NCBI RefSeq assembly: GCF_003627955.1
Contig: NZ_RBWS01000005.1
Span: 1 to 64,000 of the forward strand
Direction of reading: 5' to 3'
DNA: 64,000 nucleotides
From: Sphingobacterium puteale
GTDB taxonomy: Bacteria; Bacteroidota; Bacteroidia; Sphingobacteriales; Sphingobacteriaceae
Below the pieces are notes generated by a model that saw nothing but the letters and a program-made list of their open reading frames with translations, had not been told where the DNA came from and searched no databases. Below are positions 34,573 through 42,807 of the stretch, in pieces. How positions within the stretch are numbered: the stretch's first letter is position 1; every line of letters starts with the position of its first letter. The position numbers were made by a program, and so were the translations under genes.

Positions 34573-35121
34573 ATGGAAAAATACCTACCCACATTAGAAA
34601 CCGAACGTCTAATCATCCGTCCGATAAGCATGGACGATAAGGACTATTTTTTTGCTATGGATTCACAGCCTGAGGTACATACCTTTCTCAATAAAGAGCC
34701 TGTTCAATCCATCGAAGATATGGAAAAAGCGATCGCTCTCATTCTGCTACAATATGAAAAATATGGTATTGGCCGACTGGGGGTCGTTGAAAAATCAAGC
34801 AATCAATGGATCGGCTGGACGGGTTTTAAATATATTGATGAACTGGAAAACGGACGTATCGATTTTTTGGACCTAGGTTATCGTTTCAGGGTAGAATCCT
34901 GGGGTAAAGGATATGCCACTGAGGCAGCATTGGCCTGTATGCAGTATTATCGGGAACACCTGACTCATTTCGAACTCCATGCCATCACCCATACCAAAAA
35001 CGAAGGATCAAGACATGTATTGGAAAAAGTGGGATTTCAGATCACAGAGGAATTTTATTTCGACCGTTGGGATATCCATTGTTATTGGTACGATCTGGTC
35101 GAGCAATCGGTACAAAGCTAA
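34573..35121 (+). CDS. GNAT-family N-acetyltransferase
   Basis: The 182-residue protein matches RimJ/RimL-like GNAT enzymes: the opening LETERLIIRPISMDD, the acetyl-CoA loop region DLGYRFRVESWGKGYATEAALACMQYY (about 97-123, with the G-x-G-x-A pattern) and NEGSRHVLEKVGFQITEE near the end. It transfers an acetyl group to an amine, possibly a ribosomal-protein N-terminus or an antibiotic. It lies 27 bp after the ABC ATPase gene on the same strand, and a terminator follows its stop. Confidence 0.88.
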   Translation: MEKYLPTLETERLIIRPISMDDKDYFFAMDSQPEVHTFLNKEPVQSIEDMEKAIALILLQYEKYGIGRLGVVEKSSNQWIGWTGFKYIDELENGRIDFLDLGYRFRVESWGKGYATEAALACMQYYREHLTHFELHAITHTKNEGSRHVLEKVGFQITEEFYFDRWDIHCYWYDLVEQSVQS

Positions 35122-35125
35122 TTAT

Positions 35126-35150
35126 ATTAGCTCAAAAAGCTAATTTTTTT
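35126..35150 (+). terminator. Rho-independent terminator after the GNAT gene
   Basis: TTAGCT (35127-35132) pairs with AGCTAA (35138-35143), extended by one A-T pair, around a 5-nt loop, and is followed by seven T residues. It ends the ABC-GNAT transcription unit. Confidence 0.6.
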
Positions 35151-35202
35151 AACTTTTTATACTTTCACTGGGATAAAACAAAATGGTTTTGTATTTTTAC
35201 AC

Positions 35203-35227
35203 GTTCGAATAAAATAAAATTTCGAAC
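35203..35227. promoter_or_regulatory. 7-bp inverted repeat in the leader of the topoisomerase gene
   Basis: GTTCGAA (35203-35209) and TTCGAAC (35221-35227) are exact reverse complements separated by 11 bp, about 40 bp before the start codon. It could be an operator or a leader hairpin. No clear -33/-7 promoter can be assigned beside it. Confidence 0.3.
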
Positions 35228-35264
35228 ATTTCTGTATTGTACAATTTAATCTATTGCTGAGTAA

Positions 35265-37997
35265 ATGAGTGACGAAACAAACTTCCCAACGGAAGATAAC
35301 CAAGAAGAATTAGGATCAGGAAAAACAGAAGGCGGAAGTCAGACAATACCTTTATCTGGACTGTACGAGAACTGGTTTTTGGATTATGCATCCTATGTGA
35401 TCTTGGATAGAGCTGTACCCCATATAAATGACGGCTTGAAGCCGGTACAACGCCGTATTCTCCATTCCTTAAAAGAAATGGATGATGGACGATATAATAA
35501 AGCTGCCAATGTAATTGGTAATACCATGAAATATCACCCGCATGGAGATGCTTCCATCGGTGATGCGATGGTACAATTAGGACAAAAGGATCTGCTGATC
35601 GATTGCCAAGGAAACTGGGGCTTCCCGATTACAGGTGATTCGGCTGCAGCGCCACGTTATATTGAGGGTCGGCTTTCTAAATTTGCGAATGAAGTTGTCT
35701 TCAATCCCGAAACGACCGAATGGCAACTAAGCTACGACGGACGTAACCGCGAGCCAGTCACGTTACCTGTTAAATTCCCCTTGCTTCTGGCACAGGGAGC
35801 CGAAGGTATTGCCGTAGGTTTAGCGACCAAAATTATGCCGCACAACTTTATTGAACTTATCGATGGTTCAATTCAGGCGCTGAATGGCGAACGCCCGAAT
35901 ATTCTTCCCGATTTTCCCACAGGTGGTATGGCCGATGTGTCCAACTACAACGAAGGTCAACGTGGCGGAAAGATCCGTGTACGCGCTAAAATCGAAGAAC
36001 GGGATAAAAAGACTTTGGCAATCACCGAGATTCCTTTTGGTACGACCACTGGCGGGCTTATCGAGAGCGTCGTAACAGCGAATGAAAAAGGTAAAATCAA
36101 AATCAAGAAAATCGAAGACAACACGGCTGGAAATGTTGAAATCATCGTGCATTTAGCACCGGGAATCTCTCCCGATGTTACGATCGATGCGCTTTATGCA
36201 TTCACAGCCTGCGAGGTTTCGATTTCGCCCAATACCTGTGTCATCAAAGATGAAAAACCTCATTTTATGAGTGTCAATGACATCTTGATTGAAAACACCA
36301 AAAACACCAAAAACCTATTGAAGCGGGAACTGGAGATCCGTTTAAATGATCTTCAGGAAAAAATCTTCTTCAATAGTTTATTGAAAATATTCATCCAGGA
36401 AGGGATGTATAAACATGCCGATTATGAAAATGCCGGTGACTTTGACACCGTCGTACAGGTTTTAAATCGCTTGTTTGAACCATTCTTTGAACAGTTTTAT
36501 CGCGAAATTCTTCCTGAGGATTATAAGAAATTGATCGATAAACCGATGAGCAGCATTACGCGTTTCGATGTTAAAAAATCGGACGAAACGATGAAGACCC
36601 TCGAAAATGAGATCAAAGAGGTTAAGCGGAACCTACGTCAACTGACGGAATATGCCATTGCCTGGTATGAAAAACTACGTGAAAAATATAGTAAAGATCG
36701 CGAGCGTAAGACCGAGTTACGCATCTTTGATAAGGTGGAAGCTACACAGGTCGCGCTAGCTAATACCAAACTATATGTCAACCGTGAAGAAGGATTCATC
36801 GGTTCAGGAATGAAGAAAGATGTGTTCGTCTGCGATTGCTCGGATATCGACGATATCATCGTCTTCCGCGAAGACGGCAAATATGTCGTCAGTAAGATTC
36901 AGGATAAGGTATTCGTCGGAAAAGGAATTATCCATGTAGCGGTCTTTAAAAAAGGTGACGAACGAACCATATACAATGTCATTTATAAAGAAGGTGAAAC
37001 CGGCACAAGTTATATCAAACGTTTCTCTGTAGTGGGCGTGACCCGTGATAAGGAATACGATGTATCAAAAGGATCGAAAGGATCAAAAGTCCTATACTTC
37101 ACCGCTAATCCAAATGGCGAGGCCGAAGTGGTCAATATACAGCTTAAACCACACACGAAATTACGCAAATTGAATTTCGACATGGATTTCGCTGAGATTG
37201 CCATCAAAGGTCGTGCATCTCAGGGCAATATTGTTTCCAAATACCCTGTCAAGAAAATAACCTTTAAAAGCTCAGGTATTTCAACACTCGCAGGACGAAA
37301 AATTTGGTATGACAGCATCATGAAACGTCTTAACGCCGATGAACGTGGTCAGTATCTAGGAGAATTTGATGGTGATGATAAAATATTGGTGGTACTTTCT
37401 GATGGTAGTTACGAGCTATCGAACTTCGACCTGAGCAACCACTTTGATGAAAAAATGATCCGTATTGAGAAATTCTATCCTGAACACATTTATACCGTTG
37501 TGCATCAAGATGGCAAAAGCGGAACTTATTTCGTCAAACGCTTTAAATTTGATGACCAACCTATCGGTAAACGTATTTCGTTTATCAATGAGGAACCTGG
37601 TTCAAAGCTAATACTTATGAGCAATGCCGCTGAGCCAACGGTCAGATTAGATATATTAAAAGGCAAATCCCAAACAGAGGAAACACTGGAGCAACCATTG
37701 ACTGAGATCATTGATATCAAAGGTTTAAAGGCACAGGGCAACCGTCTATCTTTCCATACCGTAAAATCTGTCACTTTGATCACTGCGGATGAGGATCTGA
37801 GTGAAAAAGGAAAGGAAAAAACGGAAGTAGCTTCTGTAGATGGAGAAACAAAATCCGAAGAGACAAAGGCTGAGTCTTCAGCTGCTGAAACTGCAACTGA
37901 TGCATCCAATGATAAAAAAGAAGATGATATCAAATTAGAGATCACTAACCCTGATGACATCCAAATTGATGACAAGGGGCAAATGGAAATGTTTTAA
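35265..37997 (+). CDS. parC: DNA topoisomerase IV subunit A (gyrase A/ParC family)
   Basis: The 910-residue protein is a type IIA topoisomerase A subunit. The breakage-reunion domain starts with YASYVILDRAVPHINDGLKPVQRRIL, the active-site Tyr132 lies in APRYIEGRLS, and the quinolone-resistance region sits around MKYHPHGDASIGDAMVQLGQ. The C-terminal domain has beta-pinwheel blades and ends in an acidic Glu/Ala-rich, low-complexity tail with a final QMEMF. It cuts and rejoins the DNA scissile strands in decatenation with the ParE subunit, which is not in the window. The length and tail fit the Bacteroidota ParC type better than GyrA. A strong terminator follows. Confidence 0.88.
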   Translation: MSDETNFPTEDNQEELGSGKTEGGSQTIPLSGLYENWFLDYASYVILDRAVPHINDGLKPVQRRILHSLKEMDDGRYNKAANVIGNTMKYHPHGDASIGDAMVQLGQKDLLIDCQGNWGFPITGDSAAAPRYIEGRLSKFANEVVFNPETTEWQLSYDGRNREPVTLPVKFPLLLAQGAEGIAVGLATKIMPHNFIELIDGSIQALNGERPNILPDFPTGGMADVSNYNEGQRGGKIRVRAKIEERDKKTLAITEIPFGTTTGGLIESVVTANEKGKIKIKKIEDNTAGNVEIIVHLAPGISPDVTIDALYAFTACEVSISPNTCVIKDEKPHFMSVNDILIENTKNTKNLLKRELEIRLNDLQEKIFFNSLLKIFIQEGMYKHADYENAGDFDTVVQVLNRLFEPFFEQFYREILPEDYKKLIDKPMSSITRFDVKKSDETMKTLENEIKEVKRNLRQLTEYAIAWYEKLREKYSKDRERKTELRIFDKVEATQVALANTKLYVNREEGFIGSGMKKDVFVCDCSDIDDIIVFREDGKYVVSKIQDKVFVGKGIIHVAVFKKGDERTIYNVIYKEGETGTSYIKRFSVVGVTRDKEYDVSKGSKGSKVLYFTANPNGEAEVVNIQLKPHTKLRKLNFDMDFAEIAIKGRASQGNIVSKYPVKKITFKSSGISTLAGRKIWYDSIMKRLNADERGQYLGEFDGDDKILVVLSDGSYELSNFDLSNHFDEKMIRIEKFYPEHIYTVVHQDGKSGTYFVKRFKFDDQPIGKRISFINEEPGSKLILMSNAAEPTVRLDILKGKSQTEETLEQPLTEIIDIKGLKAQGNRLSFHTVKSVTLITADEDLSEKGKEKTEVASVDGETKSEETKAESSAAETATDASNDKKEDDIKLEITNPDDIQIDDKGQMEMF

Positions 37998-38030
37998 CAG
38001 CATTTTTCAATAAGTAATCCGCATAAAGAA

Positions 38031-38061
38031 AAGGCTCGAATATGATATTCGAGCCTTTTTA
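38031..38061. terminator. Strong bidirectional terminator between parC and msrA
   Basis: AAGGCTCGAAT (38031-38041) pairs with ATTCGAGCCTT (38047-38057) around a 5-nt loop, followed by a T run on the + strand and preceded by an A run. It separates the convergent topoisomerase and MsrA genes. Confidence 0.8.
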
Positions 38062-38185
38062 TATTATTGTAGATCGCAGGTCGTTCTCAAAGGTAATCAA
38101 GACCTTGTTTCAATCCTCCGGCCCTCTGTTAAATACACAGCATCAATTCGCTGCGCGCAGGCACCAAGTTCCTGCAATAAAGCTT

Positions 38186-38701
38186 TTAAGCTTTAAATTC
38201 TTTCAAGAATTTTTGAAGTTTCGGTGCAATGACCACCGAACAGAACGGATTCTCAGGATGATCATTGAAATAATTATGATGATAATTTTCAGCCAGCCAA
38301 AACGTTGACGCCGGTTCTACGGCTGTAACAATCGGATCCTCGTAGACAGCTTCATTTTCCAATTCATCAATAAAGTTTTTGGCCAAAATCTCCTGTTCTT
38401 CATTGTGAAAAAATACCACAGACCGATATTGTGTGCCCACATCATTCCCTTGACGGTTCAATGTTGTCGGATTATGTGTCTTGAAGAAAATTTTCAACAG
38501 GTCCTCATAATTGACCAATTCATCGTCATACTCCAACTCCACCACTTCCACGTGATCGGTTGTACCAGTACAGACCTGCTCATAAGTAGGATGATCTACA
38601 TGACCACCCATATATCCTGGCAATACGGATGTCACTCCCTCGGTATTCTGGAAAATTACCTCCGTGCACCAAAAACATCCACCTCCAAATGTTGCTTTCA
38701 T
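38186..38701 (-). CDS. msrA: Peptide-methionine (S)-S-oxide reductase
   Basis: The 171-residue protein is a typical MsrA. The catalytic Cys9 lies in the GGGCFWCTE motif at the N-terminus, followed by YMGGHVDHPTYEQVCTG-type substrate residues and NYHHNYFNDHPENPFC near the end. It reduces methionine-S-sulfoxide in proteins using thioredoxin and is probably cytoplasmic because no signal is present. It is monocistronic, with a good -33/-7 promoter about 110 bp upstream. Confidence 0.95.
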   Translation of the reverse strand: MKATFGGGCFWCTEVIFQNTEGVTSVLPGYMGGHVDHPTYEQVCTGTTDHVEVVELEYDDELVNYEDLLKIFFKTHNPTTLNRQGNDVGTQYRSVVFFHNEEQEILAKNFIDELENEAVYEDPIVTAVEPASTFWLAENYHHNYFNDHPENPFCSVVIAPKLQKFLKEFKA

Positions 38702-39045
38702 ATTTTTATTGTATTTAGTATTGCGTATTGAGTAGCTAGTATTTAGACTTTACTTTTATAAGCTGCTGGCAATTTGTTATTCTGTTTTTTCACTTAAACA
38801 ACGCTTATACAAAGATAATCAATATTAAATTTAATACTCAAACCTCAACATGTATTCTAAATTAAGTACTGTTTATTGAATAGCGAGTAATTAGACATAA
38901 TTGCTATTATCTTTTTTTTACAAAGACGACAATTATCACTTATATGCAAATCTGCATCCAGAAGAATGACAAAGAGCAAGGATTAGGAACCTCCAATCTC
39001 TTATCTAAATCTTACATCTAATAGCTAAATACTAATATCTATTCA
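38702..39045. other. AT-rich intergenic region upstream of msrA
   Basis: The 344-bp stretch contains no ORF that looks coding. It holds the msrA promoter at 38810-38842. The rest is AT-rich with several short TAGTATTTAG-like and CTAAATACTAATA-like words, and I see no other structured element. Confidence 0.5.
38810..38842 (-). promoter_or_regulatory. -33/-7 promoter for msrA
   Basis: On the minus strand TTTG (38842-38839), a 21-bp spacer and TATCTTTG (38817-38810) match the Bacteroidota consensus exactly in both boxes. The predicted start is near 38803, giving a leader of about 100 nt. Confidence 0.6.
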
Positions 39046-40074
39046 CTAATAATAATGTTTTCCTTTGATCAAAAGATCCTGCTGCTTACTATCACAAACA
39101 GCATATGAGAATCCCTCCTGCAAAGCAAAAGCTCCATACTCGCCTTTTTTATTGATCGCCAAAAATCCAACTTGTATCTCTTTGGCAATTGCAGGCTTTT
39201 TCTTCACGATACGCATCACCGCTTCCTTGCAAGCATCTTCGGGCGAGTACCCCTGACGCATTAATTCAACCACCAAAAAGCTACCTACATTACGGATAAC
39301 TTCTTCACCTACCCCGGTCGAAGTAGCTCCACCAACTTCATTGTCAACATATAAACCAGCGCCGATAATCGGGCTATCTCCCACCCTGCCGTGCATTTTA
39401 AATGCCATTCCACTGGTTGTACAAGCTCCGGATATATTTCCATTGACATCTAAGGCCAGCATACCAATCGTATCGTGGTTGTACTGGTTGCCCGGTAGGC
39501 GCTCCGCAGCAAAAGATTTATTTTCGATATTAACGACCGGTTTATACTTCTTCTCCTTTAACCATTCTTTCCAAGCTTTTTCTCCCTCTGGCGTCAGCAA
39601 ATTTTCTTCCTTGAAACCGTTTTCCAACGCAAATTGCAAGGCACCCTCCCCAACTAGCATTACGTGTGGTGTTTTCTCCATAACCAAGCGGGCCACCGAT
39701 ATCGGATGTCCGATTTTTTCCATACCGGCCACAGCACCGCAATTGCCATCAGCATCCATAATACAGGCATCTAAGGTCACATGTCCATCACGATCCGGAT
39801 ACCCTCCTTTTCCGACGGTCATATTTTTCAAGTCCGCTTCAGGTACACGCACGCCTTGTTCGACAGCATCAAGAGCTTTTCCGCCTTTCGATAAGATCTC
39901 CCAGGCCGCTTTATTTGCTGCTATTCCGAAATCCCAGGTTGATATGACAATCGGATATTTTTTTACCTTATCATCAGATGCAATCGTCAGCCCTTTTGTA
40001 TCAAATGCACGCAAGGTACCTATGGCTGCAGCAGCCATAAAACCTTGTCTAATAAAATTACGTCTAGAACTCAT
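39046..40074 (-). CDS. Glycosylasparaginase (N4-(beta-N-acetylglucosaminyl)-L-asparaginase)
   Basis: The 342-residue protein is an Ntn-hydrolase of the glycosylasparaginase type. The autocleavage site is HDT with Thr202 (NHDTIGMLALD), which becomes the N-terminal nucleophile of the beta chain. ACTTSGMAFKMHGRVGDSPIIGAG follows, as expected. The N-terminus has a Tat-like leader (SRRNFIRQGFMAAAAIG), so it is probably exported folded to the periplasm. The enzyme cleaves the GlcNAc-Asn bond of glycopeptides. It is divergent from the NlpC/P60 gene, at the edge of the murein-peptide locus. A broader L-asparaginase or isoaspartyl-peptidase activity is possible. Confidence 0.88.
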   Translation of the reverse strand: MSSRRNFIRQGFMAAAAIGTLRAFDTKGLTIASDDKVKKYPIVISTWDFGIAANKAAWEILSKGGKALDAVEQGVRVPEADLKNMTVGKGGYPDRDGHVTLDACIMDADGNCGAVAGMEKIGHPISVARLVMEKTPHVMLVGEGALQFALENGFKEENLLTPEGEKAWKEWLKEKKYKPVVNIENKSFAAERLPGNQYNHDTIGMLALDVNGNISGACTTSGMAFKMHGRVGDSPIIGAGLYVDNEVGGATSTGVGEEVIRNVGSFLVVELMRQGYSPEDACKEAVMRIVKKKPAIAKEIQVGFLAINKKGEYGAFALQEGFSYAVCDSKQQDLLIKGKHYY

Positions 40075-40392
40075 ATATAATCTATTTGTCTTTTAATAAC
40101 CTGTTTGCCTCCGCCGTCCGGCATTTTCAAGCATGAATAATTCGTTTTTGAATTTTCATTACCACAGTTCACAATCGCTAACCTGCTTTTGGCAGTGAGA
40201 TTCAAAAACAATCAACGGTTTTGCGATCAATAAGCAATAATACAAAATGGTTTTAGCAAATAGACAAATTAATTAAAATTAAGCCCAAAGATTCGTTTTT
40301 TAGCAACACAATATTCAAATCACTCAAAAATCGACAACAAACATTGATTTATATTGTGAATTAATCCTATCTTTAGAAACAAACTAATCAGC
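40075..40392. other. Divergent intergenic region with candidate promoter
   Basis: The 318-bp region separates the divergent glycosylasparaginase and NlpC/P60 genes. A candidate + strand promoter is TTG (40344-40346), a 21-bp spacer and TATCTTTA (40368-40375), 18 bp before the ATG at 40393. The leader would be very short. No structured RNA or ORF is seen. Confidence 0.4.
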
Positions 40393-41619
40393 ATGAAAAA
40401 CACACTAAAATTCGCTATTTTAGCATGTGCAAGTCTTATTGGCACAAGTCATGGCCATGCACAGCAAGTAGATTCCACCACTTATTTCAAAATCAAAGAA
40501 TTGCAAGAAAACGTAAAGCGTGAATTTGCACCGGATCGGAGAACGAAAATTGTGGCTATCCAAAAAGCGGATGTCCCCCAAAATATATATATTCTCGAAA
40601 CAACCGAAAAAGATGCTAAGTTTGTTCTCGAACAAAAGGCAAAAGAAATATCCGCGAATATCCAAGTTCAGCTCTTACCGGACGCCAGTGTTGATGGCAA
40701 AACTGTAGGGGTAATCAGGCTTTCAGTTGCCAACATGCGTACCTTTCCGGATAACTCCGCGGAACTGACAAGCCAAGTTTTATTGGGTACACAAGTAGAT
40801 CTGCTACAGAAGAAAAGTGGTGAATACCGGGTACGCACCCCTGATGGTTATATCGCTTGGGTGCCAGCATCCTCAATAGCAGTAATGGATCAGGCCGAGG
40901 CCGACAAGTGGAGACAATCAGACAAGCTGATCTACACCACTGAATTCGGAAGATCTTATTCCGAACCCACAGAGAAAAGCCAACGGGTATCGGATCTTGT
41001 ATATGGGGATATCTTGAAATTAACCGGACAAAAAGGTGGTTTTTATGAAATCGCTTACCCCGATGGCCGCAAAGGTTATATCAAGAAATCTGAAGGTCTA
41101 ACATTAAAAAATTGGCTGGATACACGTAATCCTACCGCTGATCATATTATTGCAAGTGCAAAGTCCATGTTGGGACTACCCTATTTGTGGGGCGGCACAT
41201 CGGTCAAAGGGGTCGATTGTAGCGGATTTACCAAGACAAGCTTCTTTATGAATGGCTTCGTTATCCCTAGAGATGCATCACAACAGGTTTTAGCGGGCGA
41301 AAAGATAGATATCTTGGACAGCGAGGGGCATTTTGATCCTGAAAAAGCGCTTAAAAACCTGAAACCTGCGGATTTGCTCTTTTTTGCTGCGGGCAAAAAC
41401 AGTAATCCCAATGCGCGCGTCACCCATGTAGCGCTTTATATAGGCAATGGCACTTTTATCCATGCTGCAGGATTGGTTCGCATTAACAGCATGCTAAAAG
41501 ACGCTGCTGATTACGACGATTTTCAGACACGTACCGTTGTTGCTGCCCGGCGTTATTTAGGTGCCAAGGATTCTGCAATTCAAAAAATCGCTGAAAGCAA
41601 TTACTATATCAATAAATAA
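40393..41619 (+). CDS. SH3 and NlpC/P60 murein-peptide endopeptidase
   Basis: The 408-residue protein has a signal peptide (FAILACASLIGTSHGHAQ), a central pair of SH3b-like domains (about 110-245: VRLS..MRTFPDNSAELTSQVLLG and a second with YSEPTEKSQRVSDLVYGD), and a C-terminal NlpC/P60 (C40) peptidase. The catalytic Cys lies in GVDCSGFTKTSFF, the His in THVALYIGNG and the third polar residue in FIHAAG. C40 enzymes of the YkfC type cut the gamma-D-Glu-meso-diaminopimelate bond of murein peptides and release L-Ala-D-Glu. The next gene, 6 bp later, encodes the epimerase that uses exactly this product, which strongly supports the assignment. Confidence 0.9.
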   Translation: MKNTLKFAILACASLIGTSHGHAQQVDSTTYFKIKELQENVKREFAPDRRTKIVAIQKADVPQNIYILETTEKDAKFVLEQKAKEISANIQVQLLPDASVDGKTVGVIRLSVANMRTFPDNSAELTSQVLLGTQVDLLQKKSGEYRVRTPDGYIAWVPASSIAVMDQAEADKWRQSDKLIYTTEFGRSYSEPTEKSQRVSDLVYGDILKLTGQKGGFYEIAYPDGRKGYIKKSEGLTLKNWLDTRNPTADHIIASAKSMLGLPYLWGGTSVKGVDCSGFTKTSFFMNGFVIPRDASQQVLAGEKIDILDSEGHFDPEKALKNLKPADLLFFAAGKNSNPNARVTHVALYIGNGTFIHAAGLVRINSMLKDAADYDDFQTRTVVAARRYLGAKDSAIQKIAESNYYINK

Positions 41620-41625
41620 ACCATA

Positions 41626-42681
41626 ATGAGCAATCAATCTGAATGGATCAGCAAGGACTTTGGAGCCTTTAAGCTAAGGTTCCGTCCATATACCCTAACA
41701 TTGCGCCATGTCTTTACCGTCGCTTCCTATAGCCGCAGTACGACGCCTGTCGTACTAACCGAATTGGAGTATGACGGTATAGTGGGCTATGGTGAGGCCA
41801 GCATGCCGCCATACCTTGGTGAATCACAGGAAAGCGTGATCGCCTTTTTAAATCAAATTAACTTATCAGCATTCAACTCACCTTTCCAGACGGAGGAGAT
41901 TCTGCATTATGTAGACCAAGTAGCAGCAAAAAATACTGCCGCAAAAGCAGCAATAGATATTGCTCTACATGATGTGCTTGGTAAAATTATGCGCCAGCCC
42001 TTCTATAAAATATGGGGATTAAATCCGGATCTTATCCCACCGACTTCCTACACCATCGGCATCGATACGGAGGATATGATCCGTAAAAAGGTTGCTGAAG
42101 CAGATCAGTTTAAGATCCTAAAAGTAAAATTGGGACTGGATACCGATAAGATGATCATTGACACCATTCGTCAGGTCACAGACCGCCCATTATGTGCAGA
42201 TGTTAATCAAGGTTGGAAAACGCGGGAAGAAGCGCTGGAAATGGCACATTGGCTCGCTGAGCGAAATGTTTCTTTCCTTGAACAACCCATGCCCAAAGAA
42301 CAGATTGATGACAATGCCTGGCTGACTGAACATAGTCCGATACCAACAATTGCGGATGAGGGGTGTCAACGTTTGGTTGATGTACCTGCCCTAAAAGGAG
42401 TTTACAGTGGCATCAACATCAAACTGATGAAATGTACAGGCATGCGTGAAGCCAAACGGATGGCCGAACTTGCACGTTCCCTCGAAATGAAAGTCATGAT
42501 CGGCTGTATGACCGAAACTTCCTGTGCCATCAGTGCTGCGGCACAATTAGCACCATTGACCGATTGGGCAGATTTAGATGGGGCACTCCTGATCGATAAC
42601 GATATCTACGATGGCATGACGGTAATTGATGGCAACTGCATCTTACCGAGCCGTCCGGGAATTGGAATTTTAAGAAAATAA
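41626..42681 (+). CDS. Dipeptide epimerase (enolase superfamily, L-Ala-D/L-Glu type)
   Basis: The 351-residue protein belongs to the muconate-lactonizing/enolase superfamily. The catalytic KxK lies in ILKVKLGLD (about 158-166), metal ligands in CADVNQGW, FLEQPMP and IADEGCQ, and the second catalytic Lys in GINIKLMKCTGM. The N-terminal capping domain opens with RPYTLTLRHVFTVASYSR. Enzymes of this group interconvert L-Ala-D-Glu and L-Ala-L-Glu so that the dipeptide can be degraded. It follows the NlpC/P60 gene by 6 bp in an operon equivalent to Bacillus ykfC-ykfB. No signal peptide is visible, so it acts in the cytoplasm after import. Confidence 0.9.
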   Translation: MSNQSEWISKDFGAFKLRFRPYTLTLRHVFTVASYSRSTTPVVLTELEYDGIVGYGEASMPPYLGESQESVIAFLNQINLSAFNSPFQTEEILHYVDQVAAKNTAAKAAIDIALHDVLGKIMRQPFYKIWGLNPDLIPPTSYTIGIDTEDMIRKKVAEADQFKILKVKLGLDTDKMIIDTIRQVTDRPLCADVNQGWKTREEALEMAHWLAERNVSFLEQPMPKEQIDDNAWLTEHSPIPTIADEGCQRLVDVPALKGVYSGINIKLMKCTGMREAKRMAELARSLEMKVMIGCMTETSCAISAAAQLAPLTDWADLDGALLIDNDIYDGMTVIDGNCILPSRPGIGILRK

Positions 42682-42687
42682 GATTAT

Positions 42688-42734
42688 ATTCAATGCAATG
42701 TTTTTTGTCTTATAAGGAGAACATTGCATTGAAT
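42688..42734. terminator. 15-bp perfect hairpin between epimerase and SusC genes
   Basis: ATTCAATGCAATGTT (42688-42702) pairs exactly with AACATTGCATTGAAT (42720-42734) around a 17-nt loop that begins with TTTT. It lies 6 bp after the epimerase stop and 73 bp before SusC. There is no T run after the stem, so it may be a partial terminator, an RNA-stability element or an attenuator separating enzyme and transporter expression. Confidence 0.45.
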
Positions 42735-42807
42735 CTTTGTCGGAGTTGAGATCAACAACCGATGAAACCAACATATTAACAAACTAAATTAATCAATTCA
42801 AACTCTT

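Noticed and set aside
39341..40096. 251-codon ORF opposite the glycosylasparaginase
   Set aside because: Ser/Pro-rich shadow of a well-supported gene on the other strand.
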